From contig CAAEDC010000083.1 of the NCBI GenBank assembly GCA_900754495.1, positions 1-6,741 of the forward strand: a stretch of 6,741 nt of DNA. The letters run 5' to 3'. This document shows, one piece after another, positions 1-5,679 of the stretch. The translations under genes and the position numbers were made by a program. Every line of letters starts with the position of its first letter. The stretch's first letter is position 1. Source of the stretch: Eggerthellaceae bacterium (GTDB lineage Bacteria; Actinomycetota; Coriobacteriia; Coriobacteriales; Eggerthellaceae). The notes under the pieces were generated by a model. It saw only the letters and a list, made by a program, of their open reading frames with translations, was not told the DNA's origin and searched no databases.

Positions 1-35
1 GGGCACGTGCTCAGACAGGTCCTTGCCCTCTTACT

Positions 36-56
36 AACGCGATCTTCGATCGCGTT
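36..56. repeat. Perfect 9-bp inverted repeat
   Basis: The arm AACGCGATC (36-44) is exactly complementary to GATCGCGTT (48-56) around a 3-base TTC spacer. No T-run follows (CAAGGG comes next), so it is not a standard intrinsic terminator for a plus-strand transcript. It could be an operator, a transcript-end stem of an unseen upstream gene, or an RNA hairpin in the leader of the amidase gene. Two weaker dyads follow: GCCCCGC/GCGGGGC at 82-88/102-108 and the palindrome CTTCGCGAAG at 134-143. Nothing else in 1-171 is recognisable. Confidence 0.5.
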
Positions 57-155
57 CAAGGGCTGCGGATACTGCGCGCGAGCCCCGCCGCCCGGCCCCT
101 CGCGGGGCAGTCCACAATCAACGGCGTCGCCTTCTTCGCGAAGCGGCGCTTCCCT

Positions 156-170
156 AAGGGGGGAGAGGGA
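156..170 (+). promoter_or_regulatory. Purine-rich ribosome-binding site that decides the amidase start
   Basis: A 15-base all-purine run of A and G, with GGAG at 162-165, ends one base before ATG 172. It selects this start over an in-frame GTG at position 7. The GTG would add 55 residues rich in Arg, Pro and Ser that look like translated leader, with no family resemblance. Confidence 0.75.
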
Positions 171-171
171 T

Positions 172-1068
172 ATGCACGAGCTTTCCGATGACAAGATCTT
201 CTATGCGTTCTCCAAGGATCTGGAGCCGGCTTTGACGGTCGCTTCGGGCGAGACGGTGCGCATCCGCACCAAGGATTGCTTCGGCAACCAGATCCGCACG
301 CCCGAAGACGAGCTCGACTCCATCGACTGGGATGCGATCAACCCCGCCACCGGCCCGATCTTCGTCGAGGGGGCCAAGGCGGGCGGCGCGCTCAAGGTGG
401 CGATCGACCGCATCGAGCTGGATCCCCAGACCGCGAGCTGCACGGGCAAGGACGAGGGCGTCTACGGCGATCGCCTGGACGCCTGGAGCACGCGTCTGTG
501 CGCCATCGAGGGCGACGAGCTGGTGTGGGATGATAAGGTGCGCCTGCCGCTCGATCCCATGATCGGCGTCATCGGCGTCGCTCCCGCGGGCGAGCCGGTC
601 AACTGCGGCACGCCGTCCACGCACGGCGGCAACATGGACACCACGCAGATCGGCGCGGGCGCTACGCTGTACTTCCCGGTGGCGGTCGACGGCGCGCTGT
701 TCGGCTGCGGCGACATGCACGCCGTCATGGGCGACGGCGAGGTGAGCGTGTCGGGCGCCGAGGTCGCCGGTTACGCCACCGTCACGCTGACGGCGCTGCC
801 CGAGCTCGTCATCGACACCCCGCTTATCGAGACCGTCGACGAGTTCGGCGTCATCTTCTCGGCCCCCTCGCTCGACGAGGCGGCCGACGGCGCCGTGCAT
901 CGCATGGTCGACCTCGTCGCCGCGCGCACGGGCCAGGATCCCGCCGATCTGGTGATGCTGTTCAGCCTGTGCGGCGACGTGCGCGTCAGCCAGATGGTCG
1001 ACCCCAACAAGACCGTCCGCTTCATGGTTCCCAAGCGCGTCTTGGACGCGTACGGATTCTCGCTGTAG
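172..1068 (+). CDS. Acetamidase/formamidase family protein (FmdA_AmdA)
   Basis: The 298-residue product has the usual length and layout of the FmdA/AmdA family. These are cytoplasmic, metal-associated enzymes that hydrolyse short-chain amides such as formamide or acetamide to the acid plus ammonia. The signature core covers residues 130-195: GVIGVAPAGEPV, then NCGTPSTHGGNMD with H151, then GCGDMHAVMGDGE with D181, H183 and E190. These His and acidic residues are the likely metal and active-site ligands. The C-terminus carries the family's CGDVRVSQMVDPNKTVR block (residues 267-283). There is no signal peptide or membrane segment. The start at ATG 172 is supported by the purine-rich site just before it. 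It leads a likely three-gene operon, with the next start 24 bases past its stop. The family assignment is firm. The substrate is not: many members have unknown substrates, and the partners here (a membrane protein and a thioesterase) do not point to amide catabolism. Confidence 0.88.
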   Translation: MHELSDDKIFYAFSKDLEPALTVASGETVRIRTKDCFGNQIRTPEDELDSIDWDAINPATGPIFVEGAKAGGALKVAIDRIELDPQTASCTGKDEGVYGDRLDAWSTRLCAIEGDELVWDDKVRLPLDPMIGVIGVAPAGEPVNCGTPSTHGGNMDTTQIGAGATLYFPVAVDGALFGCGDMHAVMGDGEVSVSGAEVAGYATVTLTALPELVIDTPLIETVDEFGVIFSAPSLDEAADGAVHRMVDLVAARTGQDPADLVMLFSLCGDVRVSQMVDPNKTVRFMVPKRVLDAYGFSL

Positions 1069-1092
1069 GCAGCCGCGGATTCGAGGCGCGAC

Positions 1093-2283
1093 GTGAAGGG
1101 CAGCAACATCCGGCTTCTGCTGATCGGCCTGGTGATCATCATCGTGTGCGCGGTGGTGTTCATGCGCGGCGACCAGCTGGTCGAGCTCGTCGAGACCATG
1201 AAGCAGGGCGCCACGCTGCCCCTGATCGCCGCCATCTGCACGCAGCTGGGCAAATACCTCTCGCAAAGCTTCGCCTACTCGCATTGCTTCAAAGCGGTCA
1301 ACGAGCGCATGAAGCCGCGCTCGACGCTGCCGCTCGTGTTCGGCACGTTCTTCATGAACACGATCGCGCCCTCGCTCAACCTGGCGGGCACGACGCTCGT
1401 GGTCAACGACGCGCGCAAGCGCGGCATCGAGGCGGGCAAGGCCACCTCGGCGGCGCTGCTCATGCAGATCACGATCGACGGCGCGTTCGCCACCATCATG
1501 ATCTCCGCCTTCATCATGCTGGCGCTCACCGTCGGCCTGTCGCCGCTTTGGTTCCTCGTGGGCATGCTCGTCATCGTGCTCGTGAGCGTCATGATCCTGA
1601 TCATGGTGCTCGGACGCCGCCGCCCGGCCATCGTGCTGCGCGCGCTGAGCCCGATCGAGCGCCTGGTCAACAGCGTGCTCGTGCGCTTCAAGAAGAAGCC
1701 GCTCAATCCCTGGGCGGGCAAGCTGGTCACCTCGTTCTCGGACGCGGCGGGCCTCATCGGCCAGAACCCGCGCCCCACGCTCGAGGCGTACGGATGCTCG
1801 ATCATCGCGTCGCTGTGCGAGCTGTCGTGCTTCTGCCTGGTGGGACTGGCGTTCGGCGTCACGTCGATCGAGCCGCTCGTCTGCGGCTACGTCGTCGCCA
1901 CGCTGTTCGCCATGATCTCCATCACGCCGCAGGGCGTGGGCGTGGTCGAGGCGATGGTGGTCGTCGCGTTCACGGCGTTCGGCGAGTCGAGCGCCGCCGG
2001 CATGGCGATCGGCCTGGTGTACCGCGGCATCGTGTTCTGGATGCCGTTCATCATCGGCGCCATCCTCATCAACGTCACCAAGACGTTCCGCGGCGGCGAC
2101 GAGAAGGAGGCAGCTGGCGAGGACGAACGCGCCATCGAGGAGGCGCCGGCCGCCCAGAAGCCGTCCAAGCGGCACCTCAAGCTGCCCCAGTACGACATCC
2201 CCACCTTGAGCCAGGAGAAGATCGTCCCGCTCAAGACCGAGATCATCGAAGAAAGGTCCGCATCCGATGAAGACCCTGCTTGA
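1093..2283 (+). CDS. Flippase-like membrane protein, LPG-synthase transmembrane domain family
   Basis: The 396-residue integral membrane protein resembles the COG0392/UPF0104 family (the transmembrane domain also found N-terminally in lysylphosphatidylglycerol synthases; stand-alone members are often called flippase-like). Hydrophobic segments lie near residues 7-24, 42-58, 80-95, 118-145, 150-173, 235-255, 263-290 and 303-327. Family hallmarks are NTIAPSLNLAGTTLVVNDARKRG (residues 89-111, the usual conserved loop) and ITPQGVGVVEA (277-287, the usual P-G-G-x-G-x-x-E type motif, here with Gln at the second position). Residues 331-396 form a charged, Lys/Glu-rich cytoplasmic tail with no recognisable domain. 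No soluble aminoacyl-transferase domain is present, so it should not aminoacylate lipids. The start is GTG 1093 with a modest GAGG at 1083-1086. The stop TGA overlaps the next gene by 17 bases, implying co-translation. A role in lipid or polyprenyl-linked substrate movement is inferred from the family only. Confidence 0.82.
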   Translation: MKGSNIRLLLIGLVIIIVCAVVFMRGDQLVELVETMKQGATLPLIAAICTQLGKYLSQSFAYSHCFKAVNERMKPRSTLPLVFGTFFMNTIAPSLNLAGTTLVVNDARKRGIEAGKATSAALLMQITIDGAFATIMISAFIMLALTVGLSPLWFLVGMLVIVLVSVMILIMVLGRRRPAIVLRALSPIERLVNSVLVRFKKKPLNPWAGKLVTSFSDAAGLIGQNPRPTLEAYGCSIIASLCELSCFCLVGLAFGVTSIEPLVCGYVVATLFAMISITPQGVGVVEAMVVVAFTAFGESSAAGMAIGLVYRGIVFWMPFIIGAILINVTKTFRGGDEKEAAGEDERAIEEAPAAQKPSKRHLKLPQYDIPTLSQEKIVPLKTEIIEERSASDEDPA

Positions 2284-2746
2284 TGTGCTGGGGATCTCTG
2301 TCGTGGAGATCACCCCCGACCACGTCGAACTGACGATGCCCATCAGCGGAGACGTCCTTCAGGAATGGGGCTTTCTGCACGGCGGCGCGACGCTGGCGCT
2401 GCTCGAGTCCGCGGCGAGCTACGGCGCCGCCGCGCGCACCGATCCGGCCGTCGAGCGCCCCTTCGGCATCAACCTCGACGTCACCCATCGCAAAAGCGGC
2501 AAGCTCGGGGGCGTGGTGCGCGGCGTGGCCGACATCGACCGCGAGGAGCCCTCGCGCCACGGCGGCCGCAAGCAGTTCTGGCGCATCGTCGCCTACGACG
2601 AGGCGGGTGAGGTCCTGTCGGAGGGCACGATGCTCACGATGATCTCGCCGCTGTCGCGCCTGGCCGAGAAGGGCATCGAGGCCCCGGAGATCTCCTACAC
2701 CGGCCCCTGCCAGGACCGCCCCGTCGTCCACGGGGACGGCAAGTAG
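2267..2746 (+). CDS. PaaI/YdiI-type hotdog-fold acyl-CoA thioesterase
   Basis: The 159-residue protein carries the hotdog thioesterase signature WGFLHGGATLALLESAAS (residues 34-51). The HGG (38-40) is followed nine residues after the His by E47. This matches the spacing in E. coli YdiI/MenI, where the equivalent Glu is the catalytic carboxylate. GINLDVTHRKSG (67-78) is the usual second conserved strand. Such enzymes hydrolyse acyl- or aroyl-CoA thioesters as cytoplasmic tetramers. YdiI itself releases 1,4-dihydroxy-2-naphthoate in menaquinone synthesis; phenylacetate-linked PaaI is the other well-known relative. The last 25 residues extend past the fold and are poorly characterised. ATG 2267 lies inside the end of the flippase gene (17-base overlap), with GAAAGG at 2251-2256 as a loosely spaced ribosome site. 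No menaquinone or phenylacetate gene is next to it, so the substrate is open. The TAG stop is followed by no clear terminator. Confidence 0.85.
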   Translation: MKTLLDVLGISVVEITPDHVELTMPISGDVLQEWGFLHGGATLALLESAASYGAAARTDPAVERPFGINLDVTHRKSGKLGGVVRGVADIDREEPSRHGGRKQFWRIVAYDEAGEVLSEGTMLTMISPLSRLAEKGIEAPEISYTGPCQDRPVVHGDGK

Positions 2747-2911
2747 GCGGCACGCCCCGTCATTCCGCCGGGGGCGACGGCATCCCGCGCCATCCGGCTC
2801 GCTGCCTCAAGACGATATACGCGTCCGCTTGACCCCTGCTGTCTCCGCATCGACGCCTGCGTGCCCGCGCCGATGCCCGCATCCCCCTTTTGAGAAAAAA
2901 TGCATCCTGTG

Positions 2912-2948
2912 AGGCGATTGCGCTTTTCAGCCGATCGCCGCATCGCCT
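2912..2948. promoter_or_regulatory. Candidate operator dyad upstream of the CoA-transferase promoter
   Basis: AGGCGAT (2912-2918) and ATCGCCT (2942-2948) form a perfect 7-bp inverted repeat with a 23-base spacer. A second ATCGCC copy sits at 2934-2939. The right arm ends 4 bases before the proposed extended -10 at 2953, where a repressor or activator site would be expected. Such repeats also arise by chance in GC-rich DNA, so this is only a candidate. Confidence 0.3.
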
Positions 2949-2952
2949 GCGG

Positions 2953-2961
2953 TGCTAGACT
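2953..2961 (+). promoter_or_regulatory. Candidate extended -10 promoter of the CoA-transferase gene
   Basis: TGCTAGACT reads as an extended -10 (TG-N followed by TAGACT). No good TTGACA-like -35 lies 16-18 bases upstream, which extended -10 promoters tolerate. Transcription would start near 2968, giving a leader of about 118 bases before ATG 3086. The same TGCTANNNT pattern precedes three other transcription units in this window. Confidence 0.45.
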
Positions 2962-3000
2962 TAGGCCCACACGGCGAAACGGCGCACGCGCGTCGAGCGC

Positions 3001-3031
3001 GGCGGAGGCGCAGGGGAGGGCGCCTGCCGCC
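3001..3031 (+). promoter_or_regulatory. Stable hairpin in the CoA-transferase mRNA leader
   Basis: GGCGGAGGCGC (3001-3011) pairs with GCGCCT plus CCGCC (3020-3025 and 3027-3031), an 11-bp GC stem with one bulged G (3026) and the purine loop AGGGGAGG (3012-3019). It lies about 40 bases before the ribosome site, so it does not block it directly. It could stabilise the 5' end or take part in leader regulation. No T-run follows, so it is not a terminator. I do not recognise a known riboswitch class. Confidence 0.5.
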
Positions 3032-3071
3032 AAGGCGCGTCTGCAGAGGACCGCCACATTCTGTACCCATA

Positions 3072-3080
3072 TAAGGAGGT
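3072..3080 (+). promoter_or_regulatory. Perfect Shine-Dalgarno of the CoA-transferase
   Basis: TAAGGAGGT is an uninterrupted match to the anti-Shine-Dalgarno end of 16S rRNA, with 5 bases to ATG 3086. It is the strongest ribosome site in the window and suggests a highly translated enzyme. Confidence 0.85.
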
Positions 3081-3085
3081 AATCG

Positions 3086-4648
3086 ATGGCGAAGTTCATC
3101 ACTGCCGAGGAGGCGGCAAAGCTCATCCCCGACGGCGCGACCGTAGGCCTTGCCGGCATGGGTCTTTCGGGCTGGCCTGAGGAGATCTCGCTCGCCATCC
3201 GCGACAGCTTCGCGGAGACGGGCCATCCGTGCAACCTGAACCTGAAGCAGGGCTGCGCGATGGGCGACTGGAAGACGCGCGGCGTCACGCACCTGGGCGA
3301 GGCGGGTCCCGGCCTGGTCACGCATTGGTCCGGCGCGCACATCGGCTCGGCGTTCGCGCTGTGCAAGCTGGTGCTCGAGAACAAGATCCACTGCCACTGC
3401 CTGCCGCAGGGCGTCATCGTCAACCTGTGGCGCGAGATCGCCGCGGGCCGTCCGGGCCTCATGACCAAGGTGGGCCTGGGCACGTTCGTCGACCCGCGCG
3501 TCGAGGGCGGCAAGATGAACGAGGTCACCACCGAGGACCTGGTCGAGCTCATCGAGTTCCAGGGCGAGGAGTACCTGTTCTACAAGAGCTTCCCGCTCGA
3601 TGTGGCGCTGCTGCGCGGCACCATCGCCGATGAGAACGGCAACATCTCCTTCGCCAACGAGAGCGTCATGAACGAGGGCCTGGCCGTGGCGACCGCCGCG
3701 CACAACTCCGGCGGCATCGTCATCGTGCAGGTGGAGTACCTGGCCAAGAAGGGCACGCTCAACCCCAAGGACGTGCGCATCCCCGGCATCCTGGTCGACT
3801 ACGTCGTCCAGGCCACCAGCCAGGACGCCTGCTGGCAGACCGAGGGCGTCTACTACGACCCGTCGTTCTCCGGCCAGATCAAAAAGCCGCTCTCCGAGCT
3901 GCCCGTGCTCGACCTGTCGCCGCGCAAGATCATCTGCCGCCGCGCCGCGATGGAGGTCCGCAAGGGCGCCGTGGGCAACGTGGGCGTGGGCATCCCCGCC
4001 GACGTGTCGGCCATCGTGTCCGAGGAGGGCTACACCGACGAGATCACGATCGTCGCCGAGGCCGGCGGCGTGGGCGGCGTCCCCGCGGCCCTGCCCAACT
4101 TCGGCAGCAACTACAACGCCGAGTGCATCATGGTGCACAACGACATGTTCGACTTCATCGACGGCGGCGGTGTGGACATCACCTTCCTGGGCCTGGCCCA
4201 GGCCGACAAGCACGGCAATCTGAACGTCTCCAAGTTCGGCAACCGTCCCACCGGCCCCGGCGGGTTCATCGACATCACCAATAGCGCCAAGAAGATCGTG
4301 TTCGCCGGCACCTTCATGGCCAAGGCCAAGGAGCACATCGAGGACGGCAAGCTGGTCATCGACGAGGAGGGCACAGCCGCCAAGTTCGTCGACGAGGTGG
4401 AGCAGATCACCTTCGCCGGCCAGTACGCGCGCCCCGACCAGACGGTCCTCTACGTCACCGAGCGCGCCGTGTTCAAGCTGATCGACGGCAAGGTCACCCT
4501 CATCGAGATCGCCCCCGGCATCGACATGGAGAAAGACGTGCTCGCCCACATGGGCTTCCGTCCCGAGATCTCGCCCGACCTGAAGCTGATGAACCCCGAC
4601 ATCTTCCAGGAGAAGTGGGGCAAGCTCGGCGACTTCCTGGACGAGTAG
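3086..4648 (+). CDS. Family I acyl-CoA:carboxylate CoA-transferase (fused alpha-beta type, acetate/propionate CoA-transferase-like)
   Basis: The 520-residue enzyme has both CoA-transferase halves on one chain, like Clostridium propionicum Pct and E. coli YdiF. It moves CoA between an acyl-CoA and a carboxylate such as acetate, propionate or butyrate through a glutamyl-CoA intermediate. The N-terminal half (residues 1-275) begins with FITAEEAAKLIPDGATVGLAG and contains GGKMNEVTTEDLVELIEFQGEEYLFYK (141-167). The C-terminal half contains GNVGVGIPADVS (297-308) and the active-site motif AEAGGVGGVP (324-333). E325 there is the expected catalytic nucleophile, close to the Glu324/Glu333 positions of the named relatives. 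FGNRPTGPGGFIDI (384-397) and VFAGTF (405-410) are further family blocks. There is no signal peptide or membrane segment. The gene stands alone, with its own promoter candidate, leader hairpin, perfect ribosome site and terminator. It may serve acetate- or lactate/propionate-type fermentation or carboxylate activation. The exact acyl substrate cannot be read from sequence. Confidence 0.92.
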   Translation: MAKFITAEEAAKLIPDGATVGLAGMGLSGWPEEISLAIRDSFAETGHPCNLNLKQGCAMGDWKTRGVTHLGEAGPGLVTHWSGAHIGSAFALCKLVLENKIHCHCLPQGVIVNLWREIAAGRPGLMTKVGLGTFVDPRVEGGKMNEVTTEDLVELIEFQGEEYLFYKSFPLDVALLRGTIADENGNISFANESVMNEGLAVATAAHNSGGIVIVQVEYLAKKGTLNPKDVRIPGILVDYVVQATSQDACWQTEGVYYDPSFSGQIKKPLSELPVLDLSPRKIICRRAAMEVRKGAVGNVGVGIPADVSAIVSEEGYTDEITIVAEAGGVGGVPAALPNFGSNYNAECIMVHNDMFDFIDGGGVDITFLGLAQADKHGNLNVSKFGNRPTGPGGFIDITNSAKKIVFAGTFMAKAKEHIEDGKLVIDEEGTAAKFVDEVEQITFAGQYARPDQTVLYVTERAVFKLIDGKVTLIEIAPGIDMEKDVLAHMGFRPEISPDLKLMNPDIFQEKWGKLGDFLDE

Positions 4649-4655
4649 GGAGGTT

Positions 4656-4706
4656 CCGTCCGCTCGCGAACGGGGTTCCCTGGCAGCGTGAGCGGGCGGC
4701 CGTTTT
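4656..4706 (+). terminator. Intrinsic terminator of the CoA-transferase gene
   Basis: CCGTCCGCTCGCG (4656-4668) pairs with CGTGAGCGGGCGG (4687-4699) in 13 consecutive pairs, two of them G·U, with an 18-base loop. After 3 bases a short T-run follows (4703-4706). It starts 7 bases past the CoA-transferase stop. The stem is strong but the T-tract is brief, so termination may be partial. Confidence 0.6.
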
Positions 4707-4756
4707 GCCTACGGGGAAAGTTTCCGAAAAAAAATCCTCCGGGCGGCGCGAAGTTG

Positions 4757-4765
4757 TGCTAACAT
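4757..4765 (+). promoter_or_regulatory. Candidate extended -10 promoter of tRNA-Pro
   Basis: TGCTAACAT lies 24 bases before the tRNA 5' end. Transcription would start near 4772, leaving a leader of about 20 bases for RNase P to remove. No clear -35 is visible at 17 bases; an A-run (4727-4734) further upstream could act like an UP element. Confidence 0.5.
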
Positions 4766-4789
4766 ATCCGTCGCTGCTTTTGGCGGCAT

Positions 4790-4866
4790 CGGGATGTGGC
4801 TCAGTTTGGTAGAGCGCTGCGTTCGGGACGCAGAGGTCGCTGGTTCAAATCCAGTCATCCCGACCA
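4790..4866 (+). tRNA. tRNA-Pro, anticodon CGG
   Basis: A complete cloverleaf can be drawn. Acceptor CGGGATG (4790-4796) pairs with CATCCCG (4856-4862). The D stem is GCTC/GAGC (4799-4802/4812-4815). The anticodon stem CTGCG/CGCAG (4817-4821/4829-4833) holds loop TTCGGGA with anticodon CGG at 4824-4826. The T stem is GCTGG/CCAGT with loop TTCAAAT (4844-4850). Discriminator A73 and an encoded CCA end it. C1-G72, A73 and G35-G36 are the bacterial prolyl-tRNA synthetase identity features. It reads CCG codons, which are common in the genes here. Its own promoter candidate and terminator make it a single-gene unit. Confidence 0.96.
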
Positions 4867-4875
4867 TCTGATTCG

Positions 4876-4902
4876 AAAGCCTCGGTTCGCCGGGGCTTTT
4901 TT
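4876..4902 (+). terminator. Intrinsic terminator of tRNA-Pro
   Basis: AGCCTCGG (4878-4885) and CCGGGGCT (4890-4897) form an 8-bp stem with one U·G pair closed by a stable UUCG tetraloop. A run of six T (4897-4902) follows, then CGTTTT. It begins about 10 bases after the tRNA CCA. AA/TT pairing can extend the stem. On the minus strand it offers only a short TTT, so it would be at best a weak terminator for psiE. Confidence 0.9.
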
Positions 4903-4932
4903 CGTTTTCCGTGACGCTTGCGCGATCCCCAC

Positions 4933-5016
4933 GGGGCGCGTCTCCGGGCTATTCCGGGGCAGGGCGGTTGCCCGATCACCCTGCCGTCTGATCGCCCGGT
5001 CGCCCTGCCGCGCCCC
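4933..5016. other. Long nested dyad between the tRNA terminator and psiE
   Basis: The core is a 52-base imperfect hairpin, 4958-5009. GGCAGGGCG (4958-4966) pairs with CGCCCTGCC (5001-5009). On the same axis CGATCA (4973-4978) pairs with TGATCG (4989-4994) around a 10-base loop. On a plus-strand RNA the bases between are mostly G·U pairs; on a minus-strand RNA they would be mismatches. An outer pair GGGGCGC/GCGCCCC (4933-4939/5010-5016) and a small CCGG/CCGG stem (4944-4957) could make a three-way fold. The region also contains a 17-base imperfect direct repeat (4970-4986 and 4994-5010, 15 identities). It begins 3 bases beyond the psiE stop. There is no U-tract, so it may be a 3' stabiliser, a factor-dependent end or a repeat element. 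Confidence 0.45.
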
Positions 5017-5018
5017 TT

Positions 5019-5456
5019 CTATTCGCCCCGTTTCAGCAGCTTGGTGTTCGCCAGGTACAGCGCGACGAGCAGGACGAGGATGGACAGCGAGAAGAGGAGC
5101 GTGTGCATCGGGTCGTCGTGATAGAGGATGATCAGGCGGATGATGGCCGTGACGCCGATGTAGATGAAGTACCGCAGGGGGAAATGGAGCCCTGACTGAT
5201 AGTACTTCGCGATGAGCGCGAGAAACTCGAAGTAGAGGAACCACGTCACGATCGAGCCGAGGATCTCGTTGCCTCCCATCTGGTGCTGTTCGAACACCAG
5301 CATGATGAGCGACCAGGTGTTCATGAGCAGCAGCACCGACAGGATGCCTCCCAAGACGAAGAGCACCCCCGAGAGGAACCACTGCATGAAGCGCGAGATC
5401 CTGTTGGGATCGAGCAGGCTGCCGAGGCGGGATTTCTCCGGTTTCGTCTCTTCCAT
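5019..5456 (-). CDS. psiE: PsiE-family (phosphate-starvation-inducible) membrane protein
   Basis: The 145-residue protein belongs to the PsiE family (PF06146). The most diagnostic stretch is residues 76-117: [14 protein letters not shown], then [20 protein letters not shown], then YHDDP. It closely parallels E. coli PsiE. Four membrane helices are likely near residues 28-55, 65-84, 94-113 and 118-136, with a short charged cytoplasmic N-terminus and a KLLKRGE tail. psiE is phosphate-starvation induced in E. coli but its biochemical role is unknown, and homologues elsewhere carry no assigned function. It is the only minus-strand gene here, oriented away from tatA. Start ATG 5456 has AAAGGA a few bases upstream in its own sense. 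I see no clear PhoB-type box, so phosphate control should not be assumed. Confidence 0.88.
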   Translation of the reverse strand: MEETKPEKSRLGSLLDPNRISRFMQWFLSGVLFVLGGILSVLLLMNTWSLIMLVFEQHQMGGNEILGSIVTWFLYFEFLALIAKYYQSGLHFPLRYFIYIGVTAIIRLIILYHDDPMHTLLFSLSILVLLVALYLANTKLLKRGE

Positions 5457-5500
5457 GGGTTCCTTTCTCGGGCGCGACGGCCTCCGCCGTGCCGGGGGAT

Positions 5501-5539
5501 CGTTTGCTTGTCAGGGGGAGGGGCCCATGGTAGCAAACG
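5501..5539 (-). promoter_or_regulatory. Candidate psiE promoter overlapped by an 8-bp dyad
   Basis: On the minus strand TGCTACCAT (5535 down to 5527) reads as an extended -10, predicting a start near 5520 and a psiE leader of about 65 bases. CGTTTGCT (5501-5508) and AGCAAACG (5532-5539) form a perfect inverted repeat with a 23-base spacer whose centre, 5520, coincides with the predicted start. The right arm overlaps the -10. This is a natural position for a repressor, but no regulator can be named. Confidence 0.4.
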
Positions 5540-5658
5540 CGGAAGAATGCGCTTCTGTAAATGCTATCAACGGACTAACAATATAGGGGAGCGGGGCGCC
5601 GGCCGTCCGACGGGCGTGCGTGTTCATTTTATACGCGCGGTCATATCCGCTGCGCTTG

Positions 5659-5667
5659 TGCTATCCT
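5659..5667 (+). promoter_or_regulatory. Candidate extended -10 promoter of tatA
   Basis: TGCTATCCT matches an extended -10 closely (TG-N followed by TATCCT). A start near 5674 would give a leader of about 95 bases before ATG 5769. GGTCAT (5639-5644) is the hexamer at 17-base spacing, a poor -35. Confidence 0.5.
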
Positions 5668-5679
5668 AGCGGGGCTGCA

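Larger units (their letters stand above)
2747..3085. other. Intergenic region upstream of the CoA-transferase
   Basis: These 339 bases hold no convincing gene; the short open frames crossing them have arginine/alanine-rich, family-less translations. The 5' part has weak GC stems (GGCGG 2746-2750 with CCGCC 2765-2769; CGCCCC 2753-2758 with GGGGCG 2771-2776). Neither has a T-run, so no intrinsic terminator for the upstream operon can be called. The only A/T-rich patch is TTTTGAGAAAAAA at 2888-2900, which contains a -35-like TTGAGA (2890-2895) but no good -10 at 17 bases. The 3' part holds a dyad, a candidate extended -10, a strong leader hairpin and a perfect Shine-Dalgarno, each listed separately. 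Confidence 0.7.

Noticed and set aside
7..171. N-terminal extension of the amidase from GTG 7
   Set aside because: The extra 55 residues are Pro/Arg/Ser-rich, the ribosome site is immediately before ATG 172, and the family begins there.
154..2343. 729-codon open frame on the minus strand
   Set aside because: It lies antisense to three well-supported genes. Its translation is a His/Arg/Asp/Ala-rich, family-less sequence, typical of the reverse frame of GC-rich codons.
2746..2780. GC stems after the thioesterase gene as a terminator
   Set aside because: The pairings compete with one another and none is followed by a T-tract.
2900..3082. 60-codon plus-strand frame in the CoA-transferase leader
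   Set aside because: The product is Arg/Ala-rich, lacks a Shine-Dalgarno, and covers the candidate promoter and leader hairpin.
2695..3552. 285-codon minus-strand frame crossing the intergenic region
   Set aside because: Most of it overlaps real genes. The part within the gap has no ribosome site or family resemblance.
2927..4549. 540-codon open frame on the minus strand
   Set aside because: It is antisense to the CoA-transferase, with low-complexity Val/Leu/Gly/Asp/His translation and no recognisable domain.
5622..5644. GTTCAT and GGTCAT as a possible Pho box for psiE/tatA
   Set aside because: The two hexamers are 17 bases apart rather than the 11-base period of PhoB/PhoP direct repeats, and they lie about 90 bases from the psiE promoter candidate.
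5283..5669. 128-codon plus-strand frame across psiE and the divergent region
   Set aside because: It is antisense to psiE, lacks family resemblance, and runs through promoter DNA.
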